A stretch of DNA of 64,000 nucleotides from JAUXFS01 sp963772635 (GCA_963772635.1 CAVYYK010000037.1:62001-126000); one strand, 5' to 3'; numbered from the stretch's first letter, positions 7,901 to 17,000 are shown. A program made the numbers and translations. Notes: a model not told the origin generated them from the sequence alone.

Positions 7901-9093
7901 ACACGCGTGCCGCCCGATGCGCTGGACTCGCCGCTCACGTCAGGTTCTTCTCGTAGATCGCGGTAGGTCTTGTAGGCGCGCCCGCCGAACTTCTCGATCA
8001 GTCGCCGTGTCGGCCGATTGTCCTCGAGAATCCAGGAGAGCTCACTCCGCTCGGTGCCGCGGGCGCGGTGGGATACGCGAATCAGATCGATCACCCCCAG
8101 CATCAGCGCCGCCGTCAGCGGCGTTCCCTGATATTGGCGGCGGACTCCCATCAGCGGCATCCTGGCGCTCCTGGTTCCCCGGACCTTGAGGCGCCAAACC
8201 AGTTTCGCCCATCCGAACGGCAGCAGCCGGCCGCCGAGGTCGGCGATGGCCTCGTTGACGTTGGGCAGGCTGACCGCCATCGCCACCGGCTCCCCGCCGA
8301 TTTCGGCGATGGCGACATCATCGGCGCGGAGCAGCGGCTTGAGATTGTCCGCCAGATAGCGCATCTCGGGCTCCGAGAACGGCAGGAACTCCCAGTTACC
8401 GGCCCAGGCGTCGTTGAAAATGTCGACGATCATTGACAGCTCCGCCGCGAAACGGCGCTTGTCCATCGGACGAAACCGCAGGTCGTTTTCCGCCTTCGCC
8501 TTGTCGACGAACGCGCGGATCGTCGCCGGCGGCTCGGTGGATAGGTCGTAGGCGTAGGCGATCAGGTCCTTGGCCTTGGTGTATCCCTGCTGTTCCAGCC
8601 TGCGGGCGTAGTAGGGCCTGGCATGACCCATCATCAGGTAGGGCGGGGTTTCGAAGCCCTCGACCAACAGACCACTTTCATCGTTGATCGACAGAGTGAA
8701 CGGCCCGAGGACCCGAGTCAGCTCTCTTTCGCGCAGCCAGTCTTCGGCGGTGGCGAGCAGGATGCGGAACACGTCCGGGTCGTCCTCCGCCTCCAGGAAG
8801 CCGAAGTGTCCCGTCGCCGCGTCGTGGAGCTCGATGTGCGCCTGATCCGCCTGGGCGCTGATCCGACCGACCGGCCGTCCGTGCTTGCAGGCAACCCAGT
8901 AGGCGGCCTCGGCGTGGTTGAAGTACGGATTCTTGCGAGGATCGAGATGGTGAAGGCGCTCGAACAGCAGCGGCGGCACCCAGTTGGGGTCGTCGGCGTA
9001 GATCGCCTTCGGCATTTCGAGAAATCGGACTAACGCCCGGCGGTCGCGCACCTGCTCGACGCGAAGCCCGGCGTCCCCGTCACCGGCGGTCAT
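7897..9093 (-). CDS. GNAT-fold acyltransferase, candidate bacterial ceramide synthase (bCerS)
   Basis: A 398-residue protein that opens like a family often annotated as hypothetical GNAT or YghO-like: YADDPNWVPPLLFERLHHLDPRKNPYF around residue 35, VGRISAQADQAH, GHFGFLEAEDDP, and a C-terminal GNAT domain near residues 245-380 ending in ILEDNRPTRRLIEKFGGR. The bacterial ceramide synthase characterised in Caulobacter is an acyltransferase of this GNAT type, unrelated to eukaryotic ceramide synthases. Position between a fatty acid hydroxylase (16 bases upstream) and head-group genes supports N-acylation of a sphingoid base. I see the family resemblance and the context; the activity is inferred. 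Confidence 0.7.
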   Translation of the reverse strand: MTAGDGDAGLRVEQVRDRRALVRFLEMPKAIYADDPNWVPPLLFERLHHLDPRKNPYFNHAEAAYWVACKHGRPVGRISAQADQAHIELHDAATGHFGFLEAEDDPDVFRILLATAEDWLRERELTRVLGPFTLSINDESGLLVEGFETPPYLMMGHARPYYARRLEQQGYTKAKDLIAYAYDLSTEPPATIRAFVDKAKAENDLRFRPMDKRRFAAELSMIVDIFNDAWAGNWEFLPFSEPEMRYLADNLKPLLRADDVAIAEIGGEPVAMAVSLPNVNEAIADLGGRLLPFGWAKLVWRLKVRGTRSARMPLMGVRRQYQGTPLTAALMLGVIDLIRVSHRARGTERSELSWILEDNRPTRRLIEKFGGRAYKTYRDLREEPDVSGESSASGGTRV

Positions 9094-9109
9094 AGCGCGG
9101 AAACCCGGG

Positions 9110-9835
9110 TCAATAGATTCCGGATAGCTTCGCGACCCAAGGGTAGCGTTCGCTTTGCTTCTCGGTATAGCCGAGGTTGAACACCGTTTCGCTGCGCGGA
9201 AACCCCTTGGGACGGGCGTAGTAGGTGCCGAGCACCCGGTCCCAGAGGAAGTTGGTGATGCCGTAGTTGCCTTTTTCGCTATGGAAATGGTGGGCCAGGT
9301 GCAGCTTCTTCATCTTCCGCAACCATTTCCATCGTGGGGTGAACGGCAGGTGCTGGATGCAGTGACAGAATTCGTAGAAGCAGGTCGTCGCCAGTCCCCA
9401 GGCCAGCCCGGCAAAGGCACCCGCCGGCCCGCCGATCAGCCAGCCGATCGGCATGATGACGATCACCAGGGTGGGCAGGGTGGTGGAAAGCGCCCCGAAC
9501 AGAACGCCGAGATCGTTCGGGTCCTGGTGATGGTCGAAGTGGATGCGCTTCCAAAGGGGCGCCGTCCGGGGGTGCTTGTAAAGAATGCTTCCGTGCAGGA
9601 CATGACGGTGCAGGAGGTACCAGACGAGGGGATAGAGCGGGACGACGACGGCGGCGGCGGCGAGCGGTTGCCAAGCGCTCTCGGCCGAAGAAACGGCGAA
9701 TCCGGCGGTGACCGCGGTCAGCACCAAATAGGTCATGATCGTGTAGTGGGTGAAGTACGCCCCGACCAGGTCGCGCAAGCTCATCTTGTCGAGAAAGTAC
9801 TTCTTCCCGGCCCAAGGCCCAATCCGCACCGTCAC
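9110..9835 (-). CDS. Fatty acid/sterol hydroxylase superfamily di-iron membrane enzyme
   Basis: A 241-residue membrane protein with the histidine clusters of the fatty acid hydroxylase superfamily: LLHRHVLHG, HFDHHQDP, HCIQHLPF and HLAHHFHSEKG, which bind two irons. Four hydrophobic segments surround them. The start is GTG at 9835, six bases after AGAGG. Members hydroxylate or desaturate acyl chains, sterols or sphingoid bases. Being first in the minus-strand ceramide operon, it probably hydroxylates the acyl chain or long-chain base of the sphingolipid made here. The long-range His spacing is intact, so the enzyme should be active. Confidence 0.85.
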   Translation of the reverse strand: MTVRIGPWAGKKYFLDKMSLRDLVGAYFTHYTIMTYLVLTAVTAGFAVSSAESAWQPLAAAAVVVPLYPLVWYLLHRHVLHGSILYKHPRTAPLWKRIHFDHHQDPNDLGVLFGALSTTLPTLVIVIMPIGWLIGGPAGAFAGLAWGLATTCFYEFCHCIQHLPFTPRWKWLRKMKKLHLAHHFHSEKGNYGITNFLWDRVLGTYYARPKGFPRSETVFNLGYTEKQSERYPWVAKLSGIY

Positions 9836-9872
9836 AGTCTACCTCTTTGATCGCACATTCCGGGTCAGGCTC

Positions 9873-10787
9873 TTATGCGGCCAGCGGCGGCGTACGCTCG
9901 ATGACCTCGAAAGCGTCGTGGCGCACGTGGTTCTCGTTCATCTCCTCTCGGACCAGGTCCTCGGTGACGATTCCCTTCTCGATACACTCGCGCAGCAACC
10001 CGAAGAAAAAATTTTCCTGATTGGTATCGGGATGGCGCCGGTAGCGGCCGAGAAAGGCATGGGCACCGAACAGCCGGCGGCGCCAGCGCATGACCCATCC
10101 GAGCGGCGGGAACAGCCGGAAGGTTTCGGCCGGCGTGAAATCGACGGGAAGGCCGGTCTTCCACGGCTGGGTGATGCGCCGCGTGTTGTGCACCATCTTG
10201 GTGTTCGCGGTCAGGCGATCGAAGTCGTTCCACTCGGGCTCGAGGATGCCGATCGAGTCGCGGGGCTCGAGCTTCAGCGAGATCCAGTCCATGTAATCCC
10301 GTTTGAACTCGAACATCTCGTTGAACTGCTCCTCGCAGCGCCAATGGGTCAGCTTGGCGCAGTCGAGCAGCATGACGCTGGTCGCGAAGAAACCGAGCTT
10401 GCCGGCGGCGATCCCCTTCACGCCGGACCGCATGCGGCACATGATCGCCTTGCCCTGCATGTCGCGAGAGAGCAGCTCGAACACGTCCCCGACCGCGAAG
10501 ATGTCCGGATCGATCACCACCGCACGTCCCGAATAGCCCATCAGTTCGGGCGGCATGAAGCGCAGCGGGGTGAACGACTGAAGGTCGCCCATCGTCCACG
10601 GCCGTTTGACACGGTCGCGAAGGAACAGCTGTCCCTCACGCGCCCGGAGAAAGGGATGATCCTTGGTATGGATGATCCTGACGTCGAATTTGTCGGGATT
10701 CCGGGAGTTCCGCTTCAACGCGTGTTGAGCGACAAACGCGCCAACGATCTGTTTCTCGTTGGTGTGAATGAAAACGCAAGGCTTCAT
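9873..10787 (-). CDS. Glycosyltransferase-like protein, paralog of the gene at 13325-14227
   Basis: A 304-residue protein beginning KPCVFIHTNEKQIVGA, with FDVRIIHTKDHPFL, LRFMPPELMGYSGRAVVIDPD and FFATSVMLLDCAKLTHW. The strand order and the VIDPDIFAVGD motif (a D-x-D-like acidic pair preceded by a hydrophobic strand) resemble GT-A glycosyltransferases of the GT8-like type; the assignment is by pattern only. It is very similar along its length to the product of 13325-14227. It follows the sphingolipid operon by 37 bases, so it might glycosylate the sphingolipid or belong to the glycan locus. The ATG at 10787 gives a clean N-terminal beta strand. Confidence 0.6.
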   Translation of the reverse strand: MKPCVFIHTNEKQIVGAFVAQHALKRNSRNPDKFDVRIIHTKDHPFLRAREGQLFLRDRVKRPWTMGDLQSFTPLRFMPPELMGYSGRAVVIDPDIFAVGDVFELLSRDMQGKAIMCRMRSGVKGIAAGKLGFFATSVMLLDCAKLTHWRCEEQFNEMFEFKRDYMDWISLKLEPRDSIGILEPEWNDFDRLTANTKMVHNTRRITQPWKTGLPVDFTPAETFRLFPPLGWVMRWRRRLFGAHAFLGRYRRHPDTNQENFFFGLLRECIEKGIVTEDLVREEMNENHVRHDAFEVIERTPPLAA

Positions 10788-12030
10788 CGTCGTATTCCGT
10801 CAACAAGATGAGCGCCATGCAGGTGCGCTCGATACCAAACCTTCCGATGTCTTAACCACGGAGCCTCTCTCCTCGATCCGAACCCGTCGTTCGGCGGGAA
10901 GAAAAAACAGATATTGAACGATCATCCGTGTCGAAAGGCTTCCAAGGGTCGTGTACATGGCAAGATGTCCAAAAGACATCCCTCAAATCCACCCGACTAT
11001 CACGCCGTCATAGTTAGCAGCGCCCATGGGGTTGTGCAATGCCGCATAGGCGACGCAGAGGTCGCCGGTGAAACGGCCCTGTGGCGCATTGAACCAGTAC
11101 TGGACGACGAGTGCCGATGGCCGCGAAAGCGCCGAGTCCCCGCAAATCGATTCGCTTTTTCAAGGCGTTTGGGTTGTCGTCCAAGGCGTTAGACCCGGCC
11201 AATCCACCGATTCGGCGCCTCGAATCCTGATCTTCGGCGCGGCTGTTCTACCGAGAAGCGTCCAGCCGGGCACAATATCTTTACGATCCGGACCCGTCGC
11301 AGGCGTGAAGGGTGCGCAGGGGCCACTCCATTGCCCGTAGAATTTCTGCCGAAATTTCGTCCCGAGCACTCAAGCCGGCGAATCGATTGCTTCGCGTGGC
11401 TCACCGTAGGTCTCCGGTGGCTCGCCCGGGCACGTCGTTCCCGATCCTGCCGGCGACTCCATTTGTTGAATACTAATTCATATGAAACAGTAGGTTAGAG
11501 GCTTTGTAGGGTCTCCCGCCATCGTCGACGAAAGGGAACGGGATTGCGATCGCCAACCTGTGCGTGCACTCTGTTCGGCGCTTGGCGGATGATGTAAAAA
11601 GCATATGGTCTTTGGCAAGCACCGGACACCGAGAGCCGCTATTTTCGTAACCAGTGTAAGGGACGAAGCCCAATGTCGTCTCGCGTCAAGGGTGTGTTTT
11701 TCGCAAGCACAAGTCCCGACCGAGGACAATCCTTGGGATAAGTTGGTGGACAACTTGGCGCGCGTAACAAATGGTAACAAAGATTGATTTGAGGACTTCA
11801 TGGGGCGTTGATACACATTTACGCAGCCACACGGGTTTGAGACTTGATCCGTAGTATTTGAAACAGGAGACCTACGTAAACGACACGTGAGCAGGAGACC
11901 GTCAAAAGTTGGCCGTGGACCCCATCGGTTTTGGACACGGACAACAAACTGTCTTCGGTAACGCATACGGACCGTCTTGGAAACGTCGAAACACCATGCA
12001 TGGTTCGCTCACTGTCGGGGGGAATTTCTC
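10788..12030. other. Intergenic region, no convincing gene
   Basis: About 1.24 kb between two divergent genes. The open frames here are short and rich in Arg, Ser and Pro, and show no recognisable motif. Base composition is less GC-biased than in the flanking genes. It probably holds the divergent promoters of the glycosyltransferase-like gene and the ELM1-family gene, but I cannot mark a specific promoter. I see no tRNA and no repeat array. Confidence 0.5.
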
Positions 12031-13239
12031 GTGCCGGATGGACTTAACGTGATGACGCGTGCCGATCAGACACCCAGGGTTTGGGTGATGATGGGCCACA
12101 AGGCAGGCGACAACTCGCAGGTGCTCGCGCTTGCCGAGGCGCTTGGCGTTCCGTTCGAAATCAAGCGGTTTGTTTACAAGCCGTATGAACTGGTGACCAA
12201 TCTGTTGTGCGGCCCTACGCTCGCCGGCACGGTGAAGAGCCAGTGCAGCCCCCTGGAGGCGCCGTGGCCGGATCTGATCATTTCCGCGGGCCGGCGCAAC
12301 GAGCCGATCTGCCGGTGGATTCAACAGCAGGCGAAGGGTCAGCGGGTCCGTCTCGTTCATCTCGGTCGGCCGTGGGCCAAGATCGAGCGTTTCGATCTCG
12401 TCGTGACCACGCCGCAGTACAGACTACCGATTCGGCCCAACGTTCTGCAGAACAAGACGCCGCTGCATCGGGTCACCCAGGAGCGCCTGCGGCGTGAGGC
12501 GGATGAATGGGCGACGCGGCTCGGGCATCTTCCCAAGCCCTATGTCGCGGTGATGATCGGCGGAAGCAGTGGACCCTATAGTTTTGATCACAAGGCCGCG
12601 GTGCGCCTGGCCCGCCAGGCCAGCGAACTGGCCGCGGCGAAGGGTGGGTCGTTGCTGATCACCACCAGTGCCCGTACGCCGGCGCCGACGATCGATACCC
12701 TGGAAGAGCATATCACCTGTCCATCGCATCTGTTCCGCTGGTCGAAGGATGCCAAGGAAAACCCCTACTTCGCTTTCCTCGGCCTCGCCGAATTGGTTGT
12801 CGTCACCGGCGACAGCATGTCGATGCTGACCGAGGCCTGCGCCACCCGCAAGCCCGTCCACATCTTCGACCTCGGCGAGGGGCGCCATGCGATGCGGCAG
12901 TCGCCGATGACCGACGAAGACCGGGAGTTGCAGGCTCGGATCCGGGGCAAGGGCTGGAAGCGAGCCCGTTTCAGAGCGTTCCTGTACCGCCAGATGATGC
13001 GGTTCGGACCGCAGCGCCTGAGCCGCGACATCCGCATCGTGCATCAACATCTGGTCGACTTGGGTCGTGCCGTGTGGCTCGGCGACAGTTTTCCGCCGGG
13101 GCTTCCGCTTCGGTCGCTGGAATGTCTGCCGCGGGCAGTGGCGCGGGTGCGCGGCCTGTTCGAAGTGTGGGTCGCCGCCGAGCCGCGGGAACTACCGAAA
13201 ACCGCGGAACCGGAGGTGTCGTTCAGGCAATCCGCCTGA
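12031..13239 (+). CDS. ELM1/DUF1022-family (mitochondrial fission protein-like) protein
   Basis: About 402 residues. The N-terminal VWVMMGHKAGDNSQVLALAEAL is characteristic of the DUF1022/ELM1 family (PF06258), as are PDLIISAGRRNEPICRWI, LVHLGRPWAK, FDLVVTTPQYRLP and VAVMIGGSSGPYSF. VVTGDSMSMLTEACATRKPV near residue 275 matches the nucleotide-sugar-binding part of GT-B glycosyltransferases. In alphaproteobacteria the family is often found with LPS genes. The GTG at 12031 sits 8 bases after GGGGGGA; an ATG at 12052 is the alternative. The gene ends 30 bases before a strong hairpin terminator shared with the convergent neighbour. Its biochemical role is unknown, possibly glycan synthesis. Confidence 0.8.
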   Translation: MPDGLNVMTRADQTPRVWVMMGHKAGDNSQVLALAEALGVPFEIKRFVYKPYELVTNLLCGPTLAGTVKSQCSPLEAPWPDLIISAGRRNEPICRWIQQQAKGQRVRLVHLGRPWAKIERFDLVVTTPQYRLPIRPNVLQNKTPLHRVTQERLRREADEWATRLGHLPKPYVAVMIGGSSGPYSFDHKAAVRLARQASELAAAKGGSLLITTSARTPAPTIDTLEEHITCPSHLFRWSKDAKENPYFAFLGLAELVVVTGDSMSMLTEACATRKPVHIFDLGEGRHAMRQSPMTDEDRELQARIRGKGWKRARFRAFLYRQMMRFGPQRLSRDIRIVHQHLVDLGRAVWLGDSFPPGLPLRSLECLPRAVARVRGLFEVWVAAEPRELPKTAEPEVSFRQSA

Positions 13240-13269
13240 CGCATTTTCGCTCTCGACCTCGGATAGCAA

Positions 13270-13301
13270 AAGAGCCCGTCCGGTTTCGCGGACGGGCTCT
13301 T
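13270..13301. terminator. Bidirectional intrinsic terminator
   Basis: A perfect 13-bp stem (AAGAGCCCGTCCG with its complement) around a 6-base loop, followed on the plus strand by TGGCTTTTG and preceded by CAAAAG, which gives a short U tract on the minus strand. It lies between the converging ends of the ELM1-family gene and the glycosyltransferase-like gene and can serve both. Confidence 0.85.
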
Positions 13302-13324
13302 GGCTTTTGTGTGGCCGGACGGGA

Positions 13325-14227
13325 TCAGGCGGCGAGCGGCGGCGTGCGTTCGAGGACCTCGAGGGCGTCGTGGCGCACGTGATTCTCACGCATCTCGTCG
13401 CGAATCATCTCCTCCGAGACGATGCCCTTCTCCACGCACTCGCGAAGCAGGCCGAAGAAGAACTGCTCTTGCTTGAGATCCGGATGTTGGGTGTAGTGGC
13501 CGAGGAACGCATAGTCGCCGAATACCCTGCGGCGCATCCTGTTGACCCACCCGAGCGGAACCAGGCCACCGGGCTTCTCGGGCGGCAGGAAGTCCACCGG
13601 GAGGCCGGTTTTCCATGGCTGGGTCTTGCGCTTGGTATTGTGGATCATCTTGGTTTCCGGAGTCAGCCGGTCGAAGCTGTTCCACTCGTGCTCGAACAGG
13701 CGAATCGTCTCGCGCGGCTCGTACTGGAGGCACATCCATTTCATGTAGTCGCGCTCGAGCGCGAACATCGCCTTGAACTGCTCCTCCCAGCGCCAGTGGG
13801 TGAGCTTGGCGCAGTCGAGGAGCATGACGCTGGTGGCGAGGAAACCGCGCTTCTCCTTGGAGCCGGACCGCGGGCGGCACATGATCGCCCCGCCTTCCAT
13901 ATCGCGCGTCAACAGCTCCCAGACGTCGCCCACGGCAAACACGTCCGGGTCGACGACCACGGCGCGACCCTGGTAGCCCAACAACTCGGGTGGCATGAAG
14001 CGGAGAGTCGTGAACGACTGAAGGTCCTCGTAGCGCCAGAAGCGGGTGAAGCCGTCACGAAGGTACTTCCTGCCCTCCACCTCGCGGAGCAGGGGGTAGT
14101 CCTTCGTCTGAATGATACGAACGTCGAACTTGTCGGCGTGCTTGGAGTTCCGCCGCATGGAGTACTCCGAGACGATCGCGCCGACGATCTGCTTGTGGTT
14201 GGTATGAATAAAGACGGTAGGCTTCAC
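13325..14227 (-). CDS. Glycosyltransferase-like protein, paralog of the gene at 9873-10787
   Basis: A 300-residue protein, KPTVFIHTNHKQIVGAIVSE at its start, with FDVRIIQTKDYPLL, LRFMPPELLGYQGRAVVVDPD and GFLATSVMLLDCAKLTHWRW. It matches the 9873-10787 product nearly end to end, including the C-terminal ENHVRHDALEVLERTPPLAA. The start is GTG at 14227, placed by alignment with the paralog; a longer frame upstream has no counterpart there. A glycosyltransferase of GT-A type is my best guess from the DPD motif and strand pattern. The pair must come from a duplication, after which the ELM1-family gene was placed between them or the second copy was moved. Confidence 0.6.
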   Translation of the reverse strand: MKPTVFIHTNHKQIVGAIVSEYSMRRNSKHADKFDVRIIQTKDYPLLREVEGRKYLRDGFTRFWRYEDLQSFTTLRFMPPELLGYQGRAVVVDPDVFAVGDVWELLTRDMEGGAIMCRPRSGSKEKRGFLATSVMLLDCAKLTHWRWEEQFKAMFALERDYMKWMCLQYEPRETIRLFEHEWNSFDRLTPETKMIHNTKRKTQPWKTGLPVDFLPPEKPGGLVPLGWVNRMRRRVFGDYAFLGHYTQHPDLKQEQFFFGLLRECVEKGIVSEEMIRDEMRENHVRHDALEVLERTPPLAA

Positions 14228-14634
14228 GATTCGGTCCCCCACTCTAGAGGATGGCACGATATCCGAGTCTCTATCAGAATGCTTTCGCGCCCGCAAGATG
14301 ACCCGAACGCGGGGCGCCGCCGTATCGGGTACCATATGTCGAAACCAGAGCACTGGTGTTTCGCTCTCGGGAGGGGCGGAAACCGGCTGCCGAAGCTTGT
14401 GCGGAGGCCCCGGGTCCGACCGAATCGATGGACGGCACGACGACACTCGACTACGACGCTCCGACCTCTTATCTTGTTATTGCGGTGCAGCATTCCTGTA
14501 GTCCGGTTGGCTGCGTGGGGGTGGCACCGCATCGAATCGATTCCATTGGGTTTGGCCCGCACGGAGGGCGCTGTTGAAACTCGGATCTCGCTTCCCAGTC
14601 GGTCCGATTTCTGGATCACAGGCTCGCTGAGCCG
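14228..14634. other. Divergent intergenic region
   Basis: About 400 bases between the minus-strand glycosyltransferase-like gene and the plus-strand gene at 14635. It should hold promoters for both directions. Short open frames here lack motifs or good ribosome-binding sites. I see no strong hairpin. Confidence 0.4.
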
Positions 14635-15336
14635 ATGTCGACGCTACTGGTTCTAGGGTCGAAACCGGACCCGGCTCTACCCTCGCGGTCGGCGTACGAC
14701 GACTTGGCGTGCGCCAATGCGTCGGGTCGGTCGGCCCATGAGCACGGATTGCCGACGCCGGCCTACACCGTTATGTCGAGCATCCTGACCTCCGAACGGC
14801 AGGCGGCCAACACACTGGCCCTCAAGGCCCTGACTGGCCTGCGAACGGAGACGCTCTATTTGTATCCACGCCCGCCGTATCGTGGTAATTCACTGAAAAA
14901 GGCGTGGCACGACCTAAAATTTGTTAAAACAAAACCCTTTTACTTCAAGCGCAAATTAAAATCACTCAAATACGAATTCGATAATTTTGTTGCGGAACCT
15001 TTGCAGTTTTATATTGATCGCGTTAAGGCATTGTGCGACTACGACGTGGATCTTATGGATCTTGTTAAACGTAAGCTTCCGTCGACGGGGATGATCGCCA
15101 TTGCGCTCGGTGTCGGCGAGCGGGGCTACGAACGGGTTATCGTCAGCGGTTTCAGCTTCGAGATCACCCATGCCTATGCGGCCAATCCGTTGATCGAAAA
15201 GAGGGGGACGACCGGCAGCAAGCACGCGGATACGGATGTCGCGTTTCTGCGCTATCTTTCGGACAAGTATCGAAACATCTATACGACGGAGACGGTGGTC
15301 AGCGAGCGGTGCGGGATCCCCCTGCTGGCGGGATAG
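14635..15336 (+). CDS. Putative glycan-related protein of unknown family
   Basis: A 233-residue protein. It starts with a beta strand and loop, STLLVLGSKPDPALP, and later has LACANASGRSAHEHG and GVGERGYERVIVSGFSFEITHAYAANP. That layout loosely recalls bacterial sialyltransferase-like (GT29/GT42) folds, which open with a similar strand-loop and bind a nucleotide sugar, but I cannot confirm a family. Bases 14890-15060, coding the middle section rich in Lys and Phe, are markedly AT-rich against the surrounding GC-rich DNA, a sign of foreign origin. It is the first plus-strand gene of the long glycan operon. Confidence 0.45.
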   Translation: MSTLLVLGSKPDPALPSRSAYDDLACANASGRSAHEHGLPTPAYTVMSSILTSERQAANTLALKALTGLRTETLYLYPRPPYRGNSLKKAWHDLKFVKTKPFYFKRKLKSLKYEFDNFVAEPLQFYIDRVKALCDYDVDLMDLVKRKLPSTGMIAIALGVGERGYERVIVSGFSFEITHAYAANPLIEKRGTTGSKHADTDVAFLRYLSDKYRNIYTTETVVSERCGIPLLAG

Positions 15337-15394
15337 GGAAGGGCGATTGAATGCCGGGTCCGAGCATCTGGTCCGGTTACCTTGGAGTTGTGCA

Positions 15395-16126
15395 GTGGTC
15401 ACTTTGAAACGGATTTCCAACATCTTGAAGTACGGGGTCGGCGACGACGCCCGGCAACGCAAACAGGCCGACAAGGCCAAGGCACGGGAGGCCAGGTTCC
15501 AGTCCGAACTCTGGTCGGAGAACGGCGACGTCGCCTCCCGGAAGTATGCTTCCTACGACGACTATCTGGCCCACCAGGCGTCGAAGTTCGAAAACGTCGT
15601 CGACCGGCTGCACGAAACCGAGGACGACGACCTCGCCGAGTTCGTCCGCCGCTTCGAGGGGTGCGCACCGCTTTCCGAGATGCGCAACGTGCTCTGCCTC
15701 GGTGCGCGACTGGGCACCGAGGTCCGGGCGTTGCATGCCTTGGGGTACTTCGCGGTCGGCATCGATCTCAACCCCGGTGAACGCAACGCATACGTCCTTC
15801 CGGGCGATTTCCACAACGTGGTGTTTCCGGACGGCTCGGTCGACGCCATCTACACCAACTGCCTCGATCACGTGTTCGACCTCGAAAAGATGATCGCGGA
15901 AATCCGCCGGATGCTGCGCGCCGGCGGCCTGTTCGTCGCCGACGTCCTGGCCGGCTACGAGGAAGGTTTTACGCCCGGAGCCTACGAGGCGACCCACTGG
16001 CGTAAAGCAGACGCGTTCATCGAAAAGATCCGCGGCCTCGGGTCGTTCGGCGTGGAGGAGGTCCGGGACCTCGGGCATCACCGGCGGGATCACTGGACGC
16101 AGGCGGTATTTCGGAAGCCGGCGTGA
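15395..16126 (+). CDS. Class I SAM-dependent methyltransferase
   Basis: A 243-residue protein starting at GTG 15395, which follows GGAG. NVLCLGARLGTEVRALHALG is a variant of the glycine-rich SAM-binding motif I at about residues 108-127, GIDLNPG is the acidic loop after strand 2, FPDGSVDAIYTNCLDHVFD is the post-motif region, and IRRMLRAGGLFVADVL is motif IV. The N-terminal 100 residues are helical and charged. It overlaps the next frame's upstream region and lies in a surface-glycan operon, so the acceptor may be a sugar, but the substrate cannot be told from the sequence. Confidence 0.75.
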   Translation: MVTLKRISNILKYGVGDDARQRKQADKAKAREARFQSELWSENGDVASRKYASYDDYLAHQASKFENVVDRLHETEDDDLAEFVRRFEGCAPLSEMRNVLCLGARLGTEVRALHALGYFAVGIDLNPGERNAYVLPGDFHNVVFPDGSVDAIYTNCLDHVFDLEKMIAEIRRMLRAGGLFVADVLAGYEEGFTPGAYEATHWRKADAFIEKIRGLGSFGVEEVRDLGHHRRDHWTQAVFRKPA

Positions 16127-16155
16127 CGCCGCGACCGCTGCTTGCGGAGGGAGCC

Positions 16156-16908
16156 ATGTACTTTTCCTACGACAATCTCAAATTCCGATACGAGCCGTTT
16201 CCGATCGGCTTCGCCAAGCCGGTGCTGGACGAGGCCGGTTACCGGCAGATGGTCGACAGCTACCCGCCGGTGGAGCTGTTCAAGTACATCCCGAAGATCG
16301 GCAAGAAGTATTCCCTTTCGGAACGCTACCACGGCCGCAAGTATCGGGAGTTCATCCAGTCCAGCCCGGTGTGGCGGGATTTCCATCGCTGGCTGAAGAG
16401 CGACGAATTCATCTACGGGGTGCTCGACGCCCTCAAGCAGCGTCACCTGGATCTCGGCTTCAAGCGGCCGCATTCTCCGGCGAAGCGCGCCTGGAAGCGG
16501 ACCAAGGACTTGGTTCGCGGTCGGTTCAGCCGGGCGGCTGCCGGCTTGAGCGCGCGCTTCGAGTTCTCGATGCTGCCGGCCAACGGCGGCTCGGTCACCC
16601 CCCATACCGACGCTCCCGGCAAGATCGTCACCCTGATCATTTCGATGATCGACGACGGTGAATGGGACCCGGCGTTCGGCGGCGGCACCGACCTGAACCG
16701 GCCGAAGAGCGAGAGCCTGATCTTCAATCCGATGAACCGGCAGGCGGGGTTCGAGGAGATGGAGGTGCTGGATACGTTTCCGTTCACCCCCAATCAGGCG
16801 GTGGTGTTCATCAAAACCTTCAACTCCTGGCATTCGGTGCGCCCGATGCTGGGCAACGGTTCGAACGCCATGCGCAAGACCCTGACCATCAACATCGAGG
16901 CGCGCTGA
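16156..16908 (+). CDS. 2OG-Fe(II) oxygenase, first of a tandem pair
   Basis: A 250-residue protein. The iron-binding H-x-D is in VTPHTDAPGKIVTLI at about residue 148, and the distal His with the 2-oxoglutarate-binding Arg lies in FNSWHSVRPM plus RKTLTINI near the C-terminus. The double-stranded beta-helix strands between them (DGEWDPAFGGGTDL, AVVFIKTFNSWH) fit PHYH/prolyl hydroxylase-like enzymes. The ATG at 16156 follows GGAGGGAGCC. Its product resembles that of 17001-17759 throughout. In glycan clusters such enzymes may hydroxylate a sugar, lipid or amino-acid substituent. The target is unknown. Confidence 0.8.
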   Translation: MYFSYDNLKFRYEPFPIGFAKPVLDEAGYRQMVDSYPPVELFKYIPKIGKKYSLSERYHGRKYREFIQSSPVWRDFHRWLKSDEFIYGVLDALKQRHLDLGFKRPHSPAKRAWKRTKDLVRGRFSRAAAGLSARFEFSMLPANGGSVTPHTDAPGKIVTLIISMIDDGEWDPAFGGGTDLNRPKSESLIFNPMNRQAGFEEMEVLDTFPFTPNQAVVFIKTFNSWHSVRPMLGNGSNAMRKTLTINIEAR

Positions 16909-17000
16909 TTGTGCGAAAACCACAGCTCGCGCGCCTAGTGGGCGAGCGAGTAAACGACAATTCGGCTGCCAGAGCACTAGGCAGAACGGGATGAGAAAAG

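Noticed and set aside
10914..11966. Several short frames in the 10.8-12.0 kb gap
   Set aside because: No motif, no good ribosome-binding site and no protein-like composition on either strand.
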